Below, in pieces: positions 1 to 9,722 of a DNA stretch of 47,500 nucleotides. The position numbers and the translations under genes were made by a program. The DNA is from Cristatella mucedo (lineage: Eukaryota > Bryozoa > Phylactolaemata > Cristatellidae): positions 1,070,001 through 1,117,500 of the forward strand of contig WPIO01000045.1 in assembly GCA_009760855.2 (NCBI GenBank). Direction: 5' to 3'. The stretch's first letter is position 1; each line of letters opens with the position of its first letter. The notes beneath the pieces are model-generated. The model did not search any database and was not told the DNA's origin. It saw nothing but the letters and a program-made list of their open reading frames with translations.

Positions 1-630
1 GGGCTGAGTGCAGAAAGGCTTGCACTCTTGCACATCTAAAGTGATTGTGAGGCCGTTATCTGTTGTATTTTTTAATTCTTTGTGTCTGCCATTTTATTTT
101 GAGGACGAAGTATTTTCTAAAATAAAAAGATGCACCAAGTCAGGACAACGCTTGCCACTATGTCTTTATTGACATTATCTGTACCATCTTTCCTATATTT
201 GGATAGGGAGATTAGCGAAGAGCTTCCTGAAAGCATGCTTTACGTTCAAAATAATCATACATAATTATGCTAACATTTGTATGGCTTTTGCACGCCACCC
301 TCAAGCAAACTATAAATGAATCAATGCACCAAAATTTAGTGTATCATCAGCTAGTTTTGGCGATAAGAAAAATCTTGTAAATATTTCATATGGATAAACC
401 CTTAGCCTGTGGCATACAGTACTTTAAAAAGATTAGTGAATATGGATGCGATAAACAGTGCTTAGCATTGGATACAATTTTAATTACACGGTGGCAACGA
501 GGCTTTCAAACGCGGATAAATAACATTAATCTTTAACAACACGGCATTTGTAAGATGTTTCTTTTCTTTCTAATCTTTAGAGGGCTGCTGATTAATAGTT
601 TATATACTTTTGGCCTATTCGCTTATGCTA
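1..630. other. AT-rich intergenic stretch, nothing recognised
   Basis: I see no convincing reading frame, RNA gene or repeat family here. The sequence is AT-rich with frequent stops in all frames. It ends where the palindrome at 631 begins. Confidence 0.5.
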
Positions 631-827
631 TATGACAAGGACTCTTCAAATGCTATGCCCTTGCCTCAGCCTTCATGGGCTTCGGGCTTTCCGCACACAT
701 AATGATCGTAAAAACTCTAAAAATCCAAATTGGATTTTTAGAGTTTTTACGATCGTTATGTGTGCGGAAAGCCCGAAGCCCATGAAGGCTGAGGCAAGGG
801 GATAGCATTTGAAGAGTCCTTGTCATA
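631..827. repeat. Near-perfect 197-bp palindrome (foldback)
   Basis: The left arm (631-728) and right arm (730-827) are reverse complements about a single central base at 729. I count only two mismatches: TATGC against the complement of GGATA near 655, and one transition near 703. With essentially no loop it would extrude as a long hairpin. It could be a foldback or MITE-type element, or an inverted duplication. It could also be an inverted-chimera sequencing artefact, although the two mismatches argue against a simple one. The right arm abuts a LINE 3' tail. Confidence 0.9.
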
Positions 828-1065
828 CGTCCTTCGTGTGTTTATGCGTACACTCATGCTGTCACTAACCATATTTCCGTGTTGACTTTGACCTGTTGAC
901 TTTGAATGACACCTCTAACTATGTCATGCTTGTTGGCAGTGTGCATGGTAACATTAACAACTTGATCATGCCTCCTTGACAATAAACATAAAGTGCCTAG
1001 AAAGAGATCAATTTTTCTGAGGGTGCTATGCAAATGCATTGTTACTATTATTTTTATTAAGTCCC
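828..1065 (+). mobile_element. LINE family A 3' end (diverged)
   Basis: This stretch matches, with many changes, the 3' untranslated tail of the CR1/L2-like LINE seen best at 11150-11392. It has the same order of landmarks: a GTCCTT..GTGCTTATGCGT opening, CACTAACCA, AAGTGCCTAGAAAGAGAT, then a short ATT-rich 3' tail. No coding sequence is retained, so it is a severely 5'-truncated old insertion. Confidence 0.65.
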
Positions 1066-1189
1066 AAATCCCAAAAGCTACTCTTAAGTTCAAGCCGGCC
1101 AATTTAGAAGAATTTCAACGCGCTCATTAGTATACATGTCCGGGCAAAGAGTTTAAGGGCATTGCACCGCGATCAGAAGAAGGCCATCC

Positions 1190-1350
1190 CCAGCCGTATT
1201 GAAATGGCTGACCAAAAGAGCCGTAACGACTAGCATTCCCACTTGCAGTAGGCCATTTAGAATAACCGGCCGCGGGGCTCGAATCCACTACTTCGGTCGA
1301 GAAGAGAGCGAGCACCCTAAGCACTCTAGGCAAAGACGCAGAGATCGAGA
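1190..1350 (-). mobile_element. tRNA-derived SINE copy
   Basis: Read on the minus strand this has an A-box-like segment (TAGAGTGCTTAGGGTGC), then a B-box-like GATTCGAGCCCC. A core follows, containing CTGCAAGTGGGAATGCTAG and GGCTCTTTTGG. The same core is found in the copies at 20239-20385 and 3952-4151, so it is a dispersed family and not a functional tRNA gene. Ends are approximate. Confidence 0.55.
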
Positions 1351-1419
1351 GCCTGACCGCTGCGACCGGATAGACCGCTAGAAGAACATTGATTGATGAG
1401 CTGGATTCATTTGTCAGAC

Positions 1420-2039
<620 letters not shown>

Positions 2040-2562
2040 AGCACTGCCATTAAAAATATTACTACTAATAATAATAGTAGTAATACATTTGGTATAACGC
2101 CTTCTGAAAATTCAATATCTTTCTAGGCACTTGACATTTGCTGTAAAAGAAGCACGATCGAATGGTTAGTGATAGCATGATCAACAAACAACAAGAATAA
2201 CTTGGTTAGGGGTGACAAGCGCAGGGTCAGCATGGAAGTATAGTTAGTGGCAGCATGCACAGTGTCAGCACGCATAAGCACATAAAGAACGAATCACAGG
2301 GACCCACTAAATGCTGCGATACATGGATGTGTTTAAGCTGTTAGTTGTTTTAGTTTACTCCTTTAAATTTGGACAGTTCAGGAGATGCGGTGTCGCAAGT
2401 CGAGAGTGAGTTCCAGGCTTTGGGAGCATACGAACTAAAGGCACGGTCTCCAAAGAATTTGGGGTTTGTACGAGGTATAGGTAAACAGTGTAATATGGAC
2501 GAAGAGATCTCGTTGGTGCAAGCAGTACTTGCGGCGTAGGCGGTGGCCTCATCGTTATAGTA
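2040..2562 (-). mobile_element. LINE family A fragment, reverse orientation
   Basis: Read on the minus strand this contains the end of the LINE ORF2 (about 2350-2560), with the family signature SLETVPLVRMLPKPG or its frame-shifted equivalent [18 protein letters not shown]. The LINE 3' UTR follows, with CCTGTGATTCGTTCTTTATG and CAAGTGCCTAGAAAGATATT. An (ATT)n-type tail lies near 2040-2100. The reading frame is broken, so this is a 5'-truncated dead copy. Confidence 0.75.
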
Positions 2563-2660
2563 ATAATAATAATAATATATTTGTATTATGCCTTCAGACA
2601 ACTTAATCTCTTTCTAGACAATTTGAATAAGCTGTAAATAAATCTGACTTGGCCTGCTGA
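2563..2660 (-). mobile_element. Second LINE family A 3' tail
   Basis: A (TAA)n stretch followed on the plus strand by TTAATCTCTTTCTAGACAAT repeats the extreme 3' end of the family A LINE. It directly abuts the preceding copy. It is a separate, very short insertion or a duplicated tail. Confidence 0.55.
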
Positions 2661-2949
2661 CATTTCATTAACGTGCCCGATGTGGCATACACGACACGCA
2701 GGTGCTAGCCAGCCTCGGGTGCCGACGATGGATTGCTTGCCGTCGGCATGGGGTCTCGCTCGATTTAAATCGTTGTAGGTTTTCAGGAGAGTTCTATTGA
2801 TGTTGTATCCGCTTATTTCTCAATGGATTAGATTGCCTACCTATTAGAAAGAAGTCCTCGTCAGGCTTCCCATCGAACGATACGATCGCTTCAGACTTAA
2901 GTCGCTTAGCGTAGCTTCCTTGTAACTAACCCCAAATTCACTACAATCA

Positions 2950-3190
<241 letters not shown>

Positions 3191-3359
3191 AGTGTGTCGC
3201 TTTGAAACAAAGTCGTTTCTCACTAAAGTATGTGTGCTCCCGGTTGTAGGACATCCCCCTCGACGTTTCCCTCCGGAGATTCCCCCCCCCCCCCGTGGAC
3301 CCTAGGACATTCCCACGGACATTTCCCACTATGTTGACGAATGTATAACTAAGAATACA

Positions 3360-3360
3360 G

Positions 3361-3434
<74 letters not shown>
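3360..3434. repeat. (TA)n microsatellite
   Basis: About 75 bp of AT dinucleotides with one TG interruption near 3376, just inside the left inverted end of the surrounding element. Confidence 0.95.
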
Positions 3435-3437
<3 letters not shown>

Positions 3438-3778
3438 TAAATGAAGTTCATGTTCTATTAAAATAAAATCAACTCAGTATAATTGGAGGAATGGATGGAT
3501 TGGAAGGATGGTTTCTAATGTAGCGAGCGGCGGCGGCTGCGCCAGCGGCGAGCTATATTAGTTTGGTCCCGCGGAAGTTCGGTTCGGCTCGACGCCGCCA
3601 GGCACGTGTTCGTACCCGTCCAAGCGGGCGCGCGCTACGGCGCTCCTGCCAATGAGCGTTAAGCCTCAGAGTCTACTGAGTATAACTCGACCTCAAGAGA
3701 TCTAGTTATGCTGTAATGCGCACTAATAAAGCGCGGCATACGAGCAAGGGTGGATTTAGGCGGTGGTGGCGCAGCCCG

Positions 3779-4300
3779 TCCTAAACCCTAAAACCTAAAC
3801 CCTAAAACTTAAACCCTATAACCTAAACCCTATAACATAAACGCTAAACCCTAGTTTCTAAACCATAAACCCTAAACGCTTAAGCCTAAACCCTAAAAAC
3901 CCTAAACTCTACACCGCAAACCCTAAAACCCTAAACGCTAAAGCCTAAACCATAAAATAAATAAATAAATAATAAATAACTCCTAGCTGATTAAACAGCC
4001 TCTTTTTTTCTATAGCGACAGAAGAGCCTTTACGGCTATCACCACCGCTTGCAGTGGCGATAAAGGATCGCCCACCTCAGGAATCGAACCCACGGCCTCG
4101 GGACCGAGGTCGTGAAAGCAACCGCCTTACCTAGTGTGCCATCACGGCTCACCAACACTAAACCCTAAAACCTAAACGCTAAAGCCTTAACCCTAAAAAT
4201 CCTAAAGCCTAAATTCTACACCATAAACCATAAACCTTAAAACCCTAAACGCTAAAGCCTAAACCATAGAAACCCTAAACCCTAAAGCTAAACCATACAC
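3779..4300. repeat. Degenerate CCCTAAA (telomere-like) array
   Basis: Two blocks (3779-3951 and about 4152-4300), split by a SINE, consist of CCCTAAA and its variants (CCCTAAAA, CCTAAA, CGCTAAA, CCATAAA). The unit is closer to the TTTAGGG telomere type than to the TTAGGG of most animals. Degeneration and the position next to ordinary genes make it an interstitial array, not a chromosome end. Confidence 0.85.
3952..4151 (-). mobile_element. tRNA-derived SINE inside the telomere-like array
   Basis: On the minus strand a tRNA-like head runs from 4151: A box TGGCACACTAGGTAAGGCGG, an anticodon-like arm, and B box GGGTTCGATTCC. The family core GGGCGATCCTTTATCGCC and AAGCGGTGGTGATAGCC come next, then GGCTCTTCTGTCGC, AGGCTGTTTAATCAGC, and an ATTT-rich 3' tail at 3952-3980. 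It splits the CCCTAAA array, so it inserted after the array existed. It is the best preserved SINE in the window. Confidence 0.8.
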
Positions 4301-4399
4301 CGGGGGAAATATCCTACCCCAGGGGGGAAATGTCCGGTGAGAATGCCGTGGAAGAATGTCCGAGGGGAAACGTCCAGGGGGAATGTCCGTACCCCACGC

Positions 4400-5116
4400 T
4401 TCCCAAGCCTAGAGCGCACTCCTGCCTGGCATTATATCCCCTGACTTGCAACATTTAAATAGAAGTTTAAACGCACCGTTGCTCATAGCATTTTCTGCGT
4501 TCGAATGTGTCCTGCTTGTATCCTTTGTGCACTTATAAACGCTGACACGGTGCGTGTGATCACTCAGAAACTTGCATGCTTCCTTTCTAGCATACCTCAA
4601 AGCATATAAAAATAATTTAGTTCACTTTAGGGAGCTATAAAAATGGACATTTTTATGATAATGATCTATTATTGTTAGTTTGCAGAAAGCATTCCCTTTT
4701 GCGAGAGGGGATGACCTTTTAAAAGGTACTAAAGACGCAATTCTTCTTTGACATTTCAAAGGAGCCCGCTTGGTGGCTCGGGCGCGTTCGGAGCGCCGCT
4801 TTGGGCACGCGGAATGTGATTGAAAAGTTTTTCGATCAAAATTCGGCTGCTGGACTGTACACTTTTGGAGCGCTGCCTAAAACCCTCGAGAACTAAGATG
4901 CACTAGTTTGATTTGGAGAAGGCTGACGACCGCTTCAAAATGCTGCGGCGAGAGAGCAATTTGAGACTAGACTGAATAAACTTACCGGACTTAGCAGGCC
5001 TTCGTCATTCCAGCTTTGGTCTGTTCAAAGGACTGCCACTCGTTTCCTATTCTGTTCACTCTGAAGAAACTTCCAGCACGCGCGCGTCCAAAACGCAGAG
5101 TTTCGGGGTGTCAACA
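4400..5116. other. No gene recognised
   Basis: Unclassified sequence between two transposons. It includes a GC-rich patch near 4765-4815. I can support no reading frame, RNA or known repeat. Confidence 0.4.
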
Positions 5117-5394
5117 AAGGTGTACCGACAATTGAGACTCGCCCCACGACAATTGGCCTGTACCAACCGGCCTATACGAAAATTGATCTATATGACAACT
5201 GATCTTTGACAAGTGGCCCTAAGATCAGAAATAGGCAATATTATTTAATCAAATTATGTTATATATATATATATATATATATTAGGATATTAGGTTATAG
5301 ACTATTATAAGGATTAGGTATCAGCTCGTATAAATAAATAGAATTGATAATTTGTGACGTTAATAATTGTTGAACATAAAAATATTTATAAACT

Positions 5395-5904
5395 ATGGAG
5401 TCAGCGATACAGTACGGAATTTCCGAGCGTGGAAATGCTACTGCAATATATAGAAACTTTGAATACTGGAAAGTAATCGTTAATGCAAGCGGCACTACGA
5501 ATTGGCGGTGCTGCAAATACCGTCAGCTTGGTTGCAAGGCTCGTCTTATAACGAATGGCACTACAGCCGTTGGAAATCTCGCTCCGGAACACTGCCGCGA
5601 AGTAAACATAGCAATAGCCCGGGCAAGAAAGGCTGTTGGTGACATGAAGGCTAAGACGTCGGACGTTTCTGCGACTCCAAGTGCAGTGCAAGGTTCTGTG
5701 GCTAGGAACTTATCTGACGACGTGCTAATGGCTCTACCGAAGAAGTCAACCTTGAATCGAGCTCTGCAGAGGCAGAGAAAGAAGGACTTGTCCGAGGCTT
5801 ACGGAACTTCACCACCGATACCCACGGATCTGTTATTTGACATCCCTCAGAAGTTCACTGATTTTGTACAGTTTGACTCAGGACCAGGACATGGTCGGGG
5901 CTGA
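5395..5904 (+). pseudogene. FLYWCH zinc-finger N-terminal part of a MULE transposase
   Basis: This 169-residue frame begins with a FLYWCH domain at about residues 15-66. The order of conserved residues is visible: YWKV, then WRC, a second Cys at LGCKAR, and a His at PEHCRE that completes the C2H2-type zinc site. A basic helix-rich region (RALQRQRKKD) and LLFDIPQKFTDFVQFDSG follow, typical of the linker before the MULE catalytic region. The frame stops at 5904, but homology continues immediately downstream, so the stop is a disabling mutation and not the natural end. FLYWCH domains of this type bind the transposon ends. The start at 5395 is the first ATG before the domain. Confidence 0.8.
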
Positions 5905-6795
5905 TTATCCTCGGAATTAGCACACACCTTACTTGACGGCTTGGCTCTCGCAGACGTGCGCCTAGCTGACGGTACGTTTCAAGTAGTTACCATTACTTTT
6001 CTTTCAACTGTACGCCATTCATTTTCAATTTGTCCCAGGAGTTATCGCTGTTGGACCATACTGCCTACTTCCAAACAAGACTCGCGCAACATACGATCGC
6101 CTTCTCGCCGAAGTCAAGCGTCTCATACCTGCTGCAAACCCCCAAAAGTTCTCATCGATTTCGAAGCATCAGCTATTAATGCTTTCTCTGCCTTGTACTC
6201 GACAACTACAAGTACGGGCTGTTACTTCCATCTCACTCAGAGCGCTACACGAAAGGTCAACGAGTTATGAAGGAAAGAGGAGTATGACACTGATGATGTT
6301 ATACGCAGTGCAGTTCAATGTCTACCAGCACTGGCGCATGTACCGGATACTGACGTCATCGAAGCATTTGAGCTGCTGTCCGACTCTATGCCATCCCATG
6401 AGCGTAGGAACGAACTGATCTCAGACTTCGAGCATACCTACATCCGAGGCAGACGTCTTCGAGGCCGAGGTGATAACTACGGCAGTGCGCTCTTCCCTGT
6501 GGGGATGTGGAATCAGTATGGGTAGTCAGTAGACGGTGTAGCTCGTTTAACTAATGCAGTAGAGGGGTGGCATTAAGGGCTCCAAGTATTGTTCCAATGC
6601 CACCATCCGACGATGTGGACATTTCTGAAAGGGCTTCGCATGGACTACAGTAAGCAGACTGCCTTGTTCTTACAAGGCACCACTGGCGTCCATGTTGTCC
6701 AAGCAAAGAGATACCGCGAGCTTGCCCAAAAAGTTCAACGGGCTGTGTAAGGTTACGGTCGTACAGATGTTCTAACTTTTCTTCGTTCCATTGCA
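5905..6795 (+). pseudogene. MULE transposase catalytic region, frameshifted
   Basis: Homology to Mutator-like transposases continues across several frames. ADGTFQVV (near 5970) is the first catalytic-Asp block, GPYCLLPNKTRATYDRLL (about 6050-6110) lies in another frame, and VLIDFEASAINAF (about 6150-6190) is the second catalytic-Asp block. GCYFHLTQ (about 6220) holds the conserved C-x-H region. Later blocks include LTNAVEGWH (about 6548-6575) and FQCHHPTMW (about 6592-6617). Frameshifts occur after about 5980, near 6140 and near 6265, and there are several in-frame stops. It cannot encode an active enzyme. Confidence 0.75.
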
Positions 6796-7165
6796 TATTT
6801 GTTGCATGGTTAGTTGAGAAGCTACAGTAACATCAAGATCGATTTTTATCTCAAAGTAATAGACATTTTTGAGACTTTTAAGAGAAAAAACTGTTTTACT
6901 AAAAATCCTGCTGCATAAATATAAAAAAAATTCAGACTCACGAATTCATTCGTAATTGTTTATATCAATTTTTTGAATTAAAAATTGTGTATTATTCTTA
7001 TAAATTGACATATAGATCAGTTGTCGTATAGGCCAGTTAGTACAAGCTAGTTGTCGTAGGTTCAATTGTCGCAGACCAGATAGTATTTATATCAATTGTC
7101 GTATAGGCGAGTTGGTACAGGCCAATTGTCGTAGGGTCAGTAGTCGTAGGTTCAATAATCATCCA

Positions 7166-7700
7166 ACCGTCAAAAAATGGAGATCGCCAATTTTCCTTAA
7201 ACTATGCTAAAGAGCGCTGCCGCTTCAGCGCTTTTATTGTGCACATTCAGGTAAGTTTCTAAGGACCTGAACTGCACCGGGATTTGATCGAATTTTGAGA
7301 TTTTCTAAAGAGGTGATTATTTTTAGACAAGACTTGAGGGCGGCAACCCAGCTGTGCGCATTTTGTCCGCTTCATGAGGCTTTTCAATTTTGAGATGGGA
7401 ATTTATTTTATTTTAATAATTAGACTCTCTGGTGGCTTATCTTCGGCACAGGGCTAAAAGCCTTCTTATAATTCTAAGTCAAAACTATTTCGAACAGCTG
7501 AAAAATCAGCATAAGAGGAAAGCAACCCATCTGTAAAGCGGCTAAGGAGCTTTTCCGACTATATTTGAAGAGAAGACCTTGAACTTGTTGTCACTCCCCT
7601 CTCGGTCGAGGTTTAGACCTTCCCAATTCCAAAATCCTAGAAATGCCCGCGGTCACCGGGCCTGGTAAGAACTGAAGAGACATTCCGGGACACTCCAGTT
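7166..7700. other. No gene recognised
   Basis: AT-rich sequence with no supported coding frame or repeat family. Confidence 0.4.
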
Positions 7701-7729
7701 CGGAATGCGTCGCTTAAGAGGCGGGCTGC

Positions 7730-7860
7730 CGCCTTGGTGGTTTGACATGGCGGGCGGCGAACGTGCTCGCCTTTGCCGGCCGACGTCGATGGCTCGAGCC
7801 CTGCGGCGTAATGAGGAGCCAAGCCTGTACAGATAAAGCTCTCTGAGAACGCTATACATA
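7730..7860 (+). mobile_element. Possible second-type tRNA-derived SINE
   Basis: A GGCTCGAGCCC B-box-like motif at about 7791 is preceded by a GC-rich head and followed by GAGCCAAGCCTGTACAGATA. A related string, ACCAAGCCTCTGTAGTACAG, occurs near 31492. It lacks the core shared by the other SINEs, so it may be a different family. Weak call. Confidence 0.35.
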
Positions 7861-8134
7861 TGTATAGTGTTTTTACTTTTTATTTAATAATCCTGGGACT
7901 TCGAATTTGCCTAAAAGTTTGCCTTTTAATTTTTCCGCTGTATGTCTTCTGAAATAGTAGTGACCGGCCTGTGCTAAGCCTAGCAAAACGTCCGGCTGCA
8001 AGGGACGATCCTCTGACTGCTGGCACTCCTCCTTCCGGTTTCTCTAGTTGGCCACCGCAGTGCAGCCAGACGAGCCAGAGCTTTTCGTAAGCGTTTTCTC
8101 TGCAGATCCTGCAGATAGACTACGGATCTCGCTT

Positions 8135-8450
8135 ATGCAATTGTTACTCAACGACATCTGCTCTTCTGCTGCCGAGTATGGCGAACTATTTCCAGCCGTC
8201 TCGAGTTGCAACTTCCGTGCTACTCACTGCCTCAACTGATCCCCTGAACCAGCCATGCTTCTCACTTTCTCTTTGCTGCGTTATAATAAGTTTGCTGGCT
8301 ACCGAAAGCCGCTGAGGCTTTGATTTCGCTTTTGAAAACTCTCCTGCGTAACGCCCAAATAGGCTTTTGGGAGTTATAGAAGGAGGTACATACATACATA
8401 CATACATACATACATACATACACACACATCCATCAATACATACATACATG
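8135..8450 (+). mobile_element. LINE family B 3' end with (TACA)n tail
   Basis: This matches the tail seen at 34800-35088 and 39615-40105. Shared landmarks are ACGACATCTGCTC, TACTCACTGCCTCAACTG, TTCTCACTTTCTCTTTG, ACCGAAAGCCGC, AAAACTCTCCTGCGTAAC and GGAGTTA. It ends in a TACA tetranucleotide array (8387-8450), replacing the short ACATT tail of the other copies. No coding capacity remains. Confidence 0.7.
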
Positions 8451-8582
8451 CAAACGAGGTATAGCTAAACGATTGTATTCAGAAAAGTAGGCGACACGAT
8501 ATCAAGCCTGGTTGGGAGTACTTCTGATAGGTAGGCTGGAGTTAGAGAATCAAGGGGTCTAAAAGTGACATGAGTGACATAA

Positions 8583-8630
8583 CTATAATAATAATAATAA
8601 ATAATAATATATAATAATAAATAACAGGTT
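8583..8630. repeat. (TAA)n-rich microsatellite
   Basis: Imperfect AATAATAAT repeats. The unit resembles LINE family A tails and may be the remnant of one. Confidence 0.7.
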
Positions 8631-8766
8631 ATTGGTGAATCGCCCTATTGGGACTAAACTCTCCATCAACTCGCTACACATCGCACACAGCTTGCTGCAA
8701 AAGAATCACTACCAAAAAAAGGGCTAATGAAATTATTATCATGCTTAGCAAGCATGCAAAAGCAAA

Positions 8767-9722
8767 CAATAATAATAATGCACTTGATAAAGCGCCCTCA
8801 CAGAACTTAACCTCTCTCTCTCTCTCTAGGCGCTTTACATTTGCTGCAAAGGGAAATGCAATTGAATGGTGAGCAAAATCATGCTTGATAAACAAACAAA
8901 ATGAATAACATGGTTAGGGGTGACATGCACAGGGTCAGCATGCAAATTTGGTTAGTGGCAGCATGCACAGTGTCAGCACGCATAAGCACATCAAGGATGA
9001 ATCACAGAGACCCACTAAATGCTGTCCTAAATTGGTGTGTTTTTAAATTCTTTTTAAATGTGGTCAGGTCAGGGGATGTTCTGACGCAGGTCGGGAGGGA
9101 GTTCCAGTCTTTTGGAGCATACGAACTAAATGCACGGTCTCCAAAGAATTTAAGGCTTGTATGAGGTATTTCTAGACTGTTGGATTCCGAAAAGTGGGTG
9201 GTACGATGCTTGGCCTGATGTGGTAGTATATCTGAGAGATAGGCTGGAGCCATAGAATGAAGGGACCTAAAAGTGAGCGACAAAACCTTGAAGTCAATCC
9301 GTTGCTTGACTGGTAGCCAGTGCAGGTCGGCGAGAAGTGGAGTAATGTGGCAACTGCGACGCTCACGACAGACAAGCCTAGCTGCCGAGTTTTGAATCAG
9401 CTGCAATCGCCTGATTGCACATGCCGGTAGGCCAGCGAGCAGTGAGTTGCAGAAGTCGAGACGGGATGTCACGAATGCATGGACCAATTTGGACGTGGTA
9501 TCCTAATCTAAACAAGCCCGAATTTTAGCAATGTTATGAAGCTGAAATTAGGAAGATTTGACTGTGGAGCTGATATGGTCGTCTAACGACAGGTCGCTTT
9601 CGAATATGACACATAAATTTCGAGCTGATTCAACTAGAGATATGCTGGCAGAGCCAATTTTGAGTTTCAGCCTTTCCAATTTCTGAATCACACTGGGTTT
9701 GCCCACAACTAGTAAGTTAGTA
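8767..9722 (-). mobile_element. LINE family A, 3' half, reverse orientation
   Basis: Read on the minus strand from 9722 this is the last part of the reverse-transcriptase ORF (LNDDKTNLL region onwards), then the 161-residue open stretch at 9002-9487 ([46 protein letters not shown]). The 3' UTR and a short (ATT)n tail at 8767-8782 complete it. It is the mirror of the adjacent forward copy over about 930 bp and shares its TAA stop, here at 9548-9550. The 5' end is truncated at 9722, exactly where the forward copy begins. Confidence 0.85.

Larger units (their letters stand above)
3247..4399. mobile_element. Putative non-autonomous element with ~85-bp inverted ends
   Basis: The left end (about 3247-3332) and the reverse complement of the right end (about 4309-4399) share a series of blocks in the same order: GGACAT, CCCCCT, GACGTTTCCC, a second ATTC block, then GGACATTTCCC. 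Both ends are themselves built from repeated GGACATTCCC-like subunits. Nothing between them looks coding. The interior holds a (TA)n tract, an unclassified GC-rich stretch (about 3520-3780), a CCCTAAA-like array and a SINE. Subrepeat-rich inverted ends resemble those of the FLYWCH/MULE element at 5117-7165, but the sequences differ. The target-site duplication is unresolved. Confidence 0.6.
5117..7165 (+). mobile_element. FLYWCH/MULE DNA transposon with inverted ends
   Basis: The left end (about 5117-5215) reversed and complemented matches the right end (about 7010-7165). Shared blocks are GGTACAGGCCAATTGTCGT, TCGTATAGGC and TAGATCAGTTGTC. The right end holds two diverged copies of the unit, so the termini are internally repetitive, as in many Mutator-like elements. 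Inside lie a FLYWCH zinc-finger frame and a frameshifted MULE transposase on the same strand. The body length (about 2.05 kb) fits a one-gene element. It is dead because the transposase frame is broken several times. The exact ends and the expected 8-11 bp target duplication are not resolved. Confidence 0.8.

Noticed and set aside
3779-4300. Chromosome end
   Set aside because: The array is degenerate, interrupted by a SINE, bounded by inverted ends and followed by tens of kilobases of ordinary sequence.
8387-8450. CRISPR-like or protein-coding repeat
   Set aside because: It is a simple TACA tetranucleotide array with no spacers.
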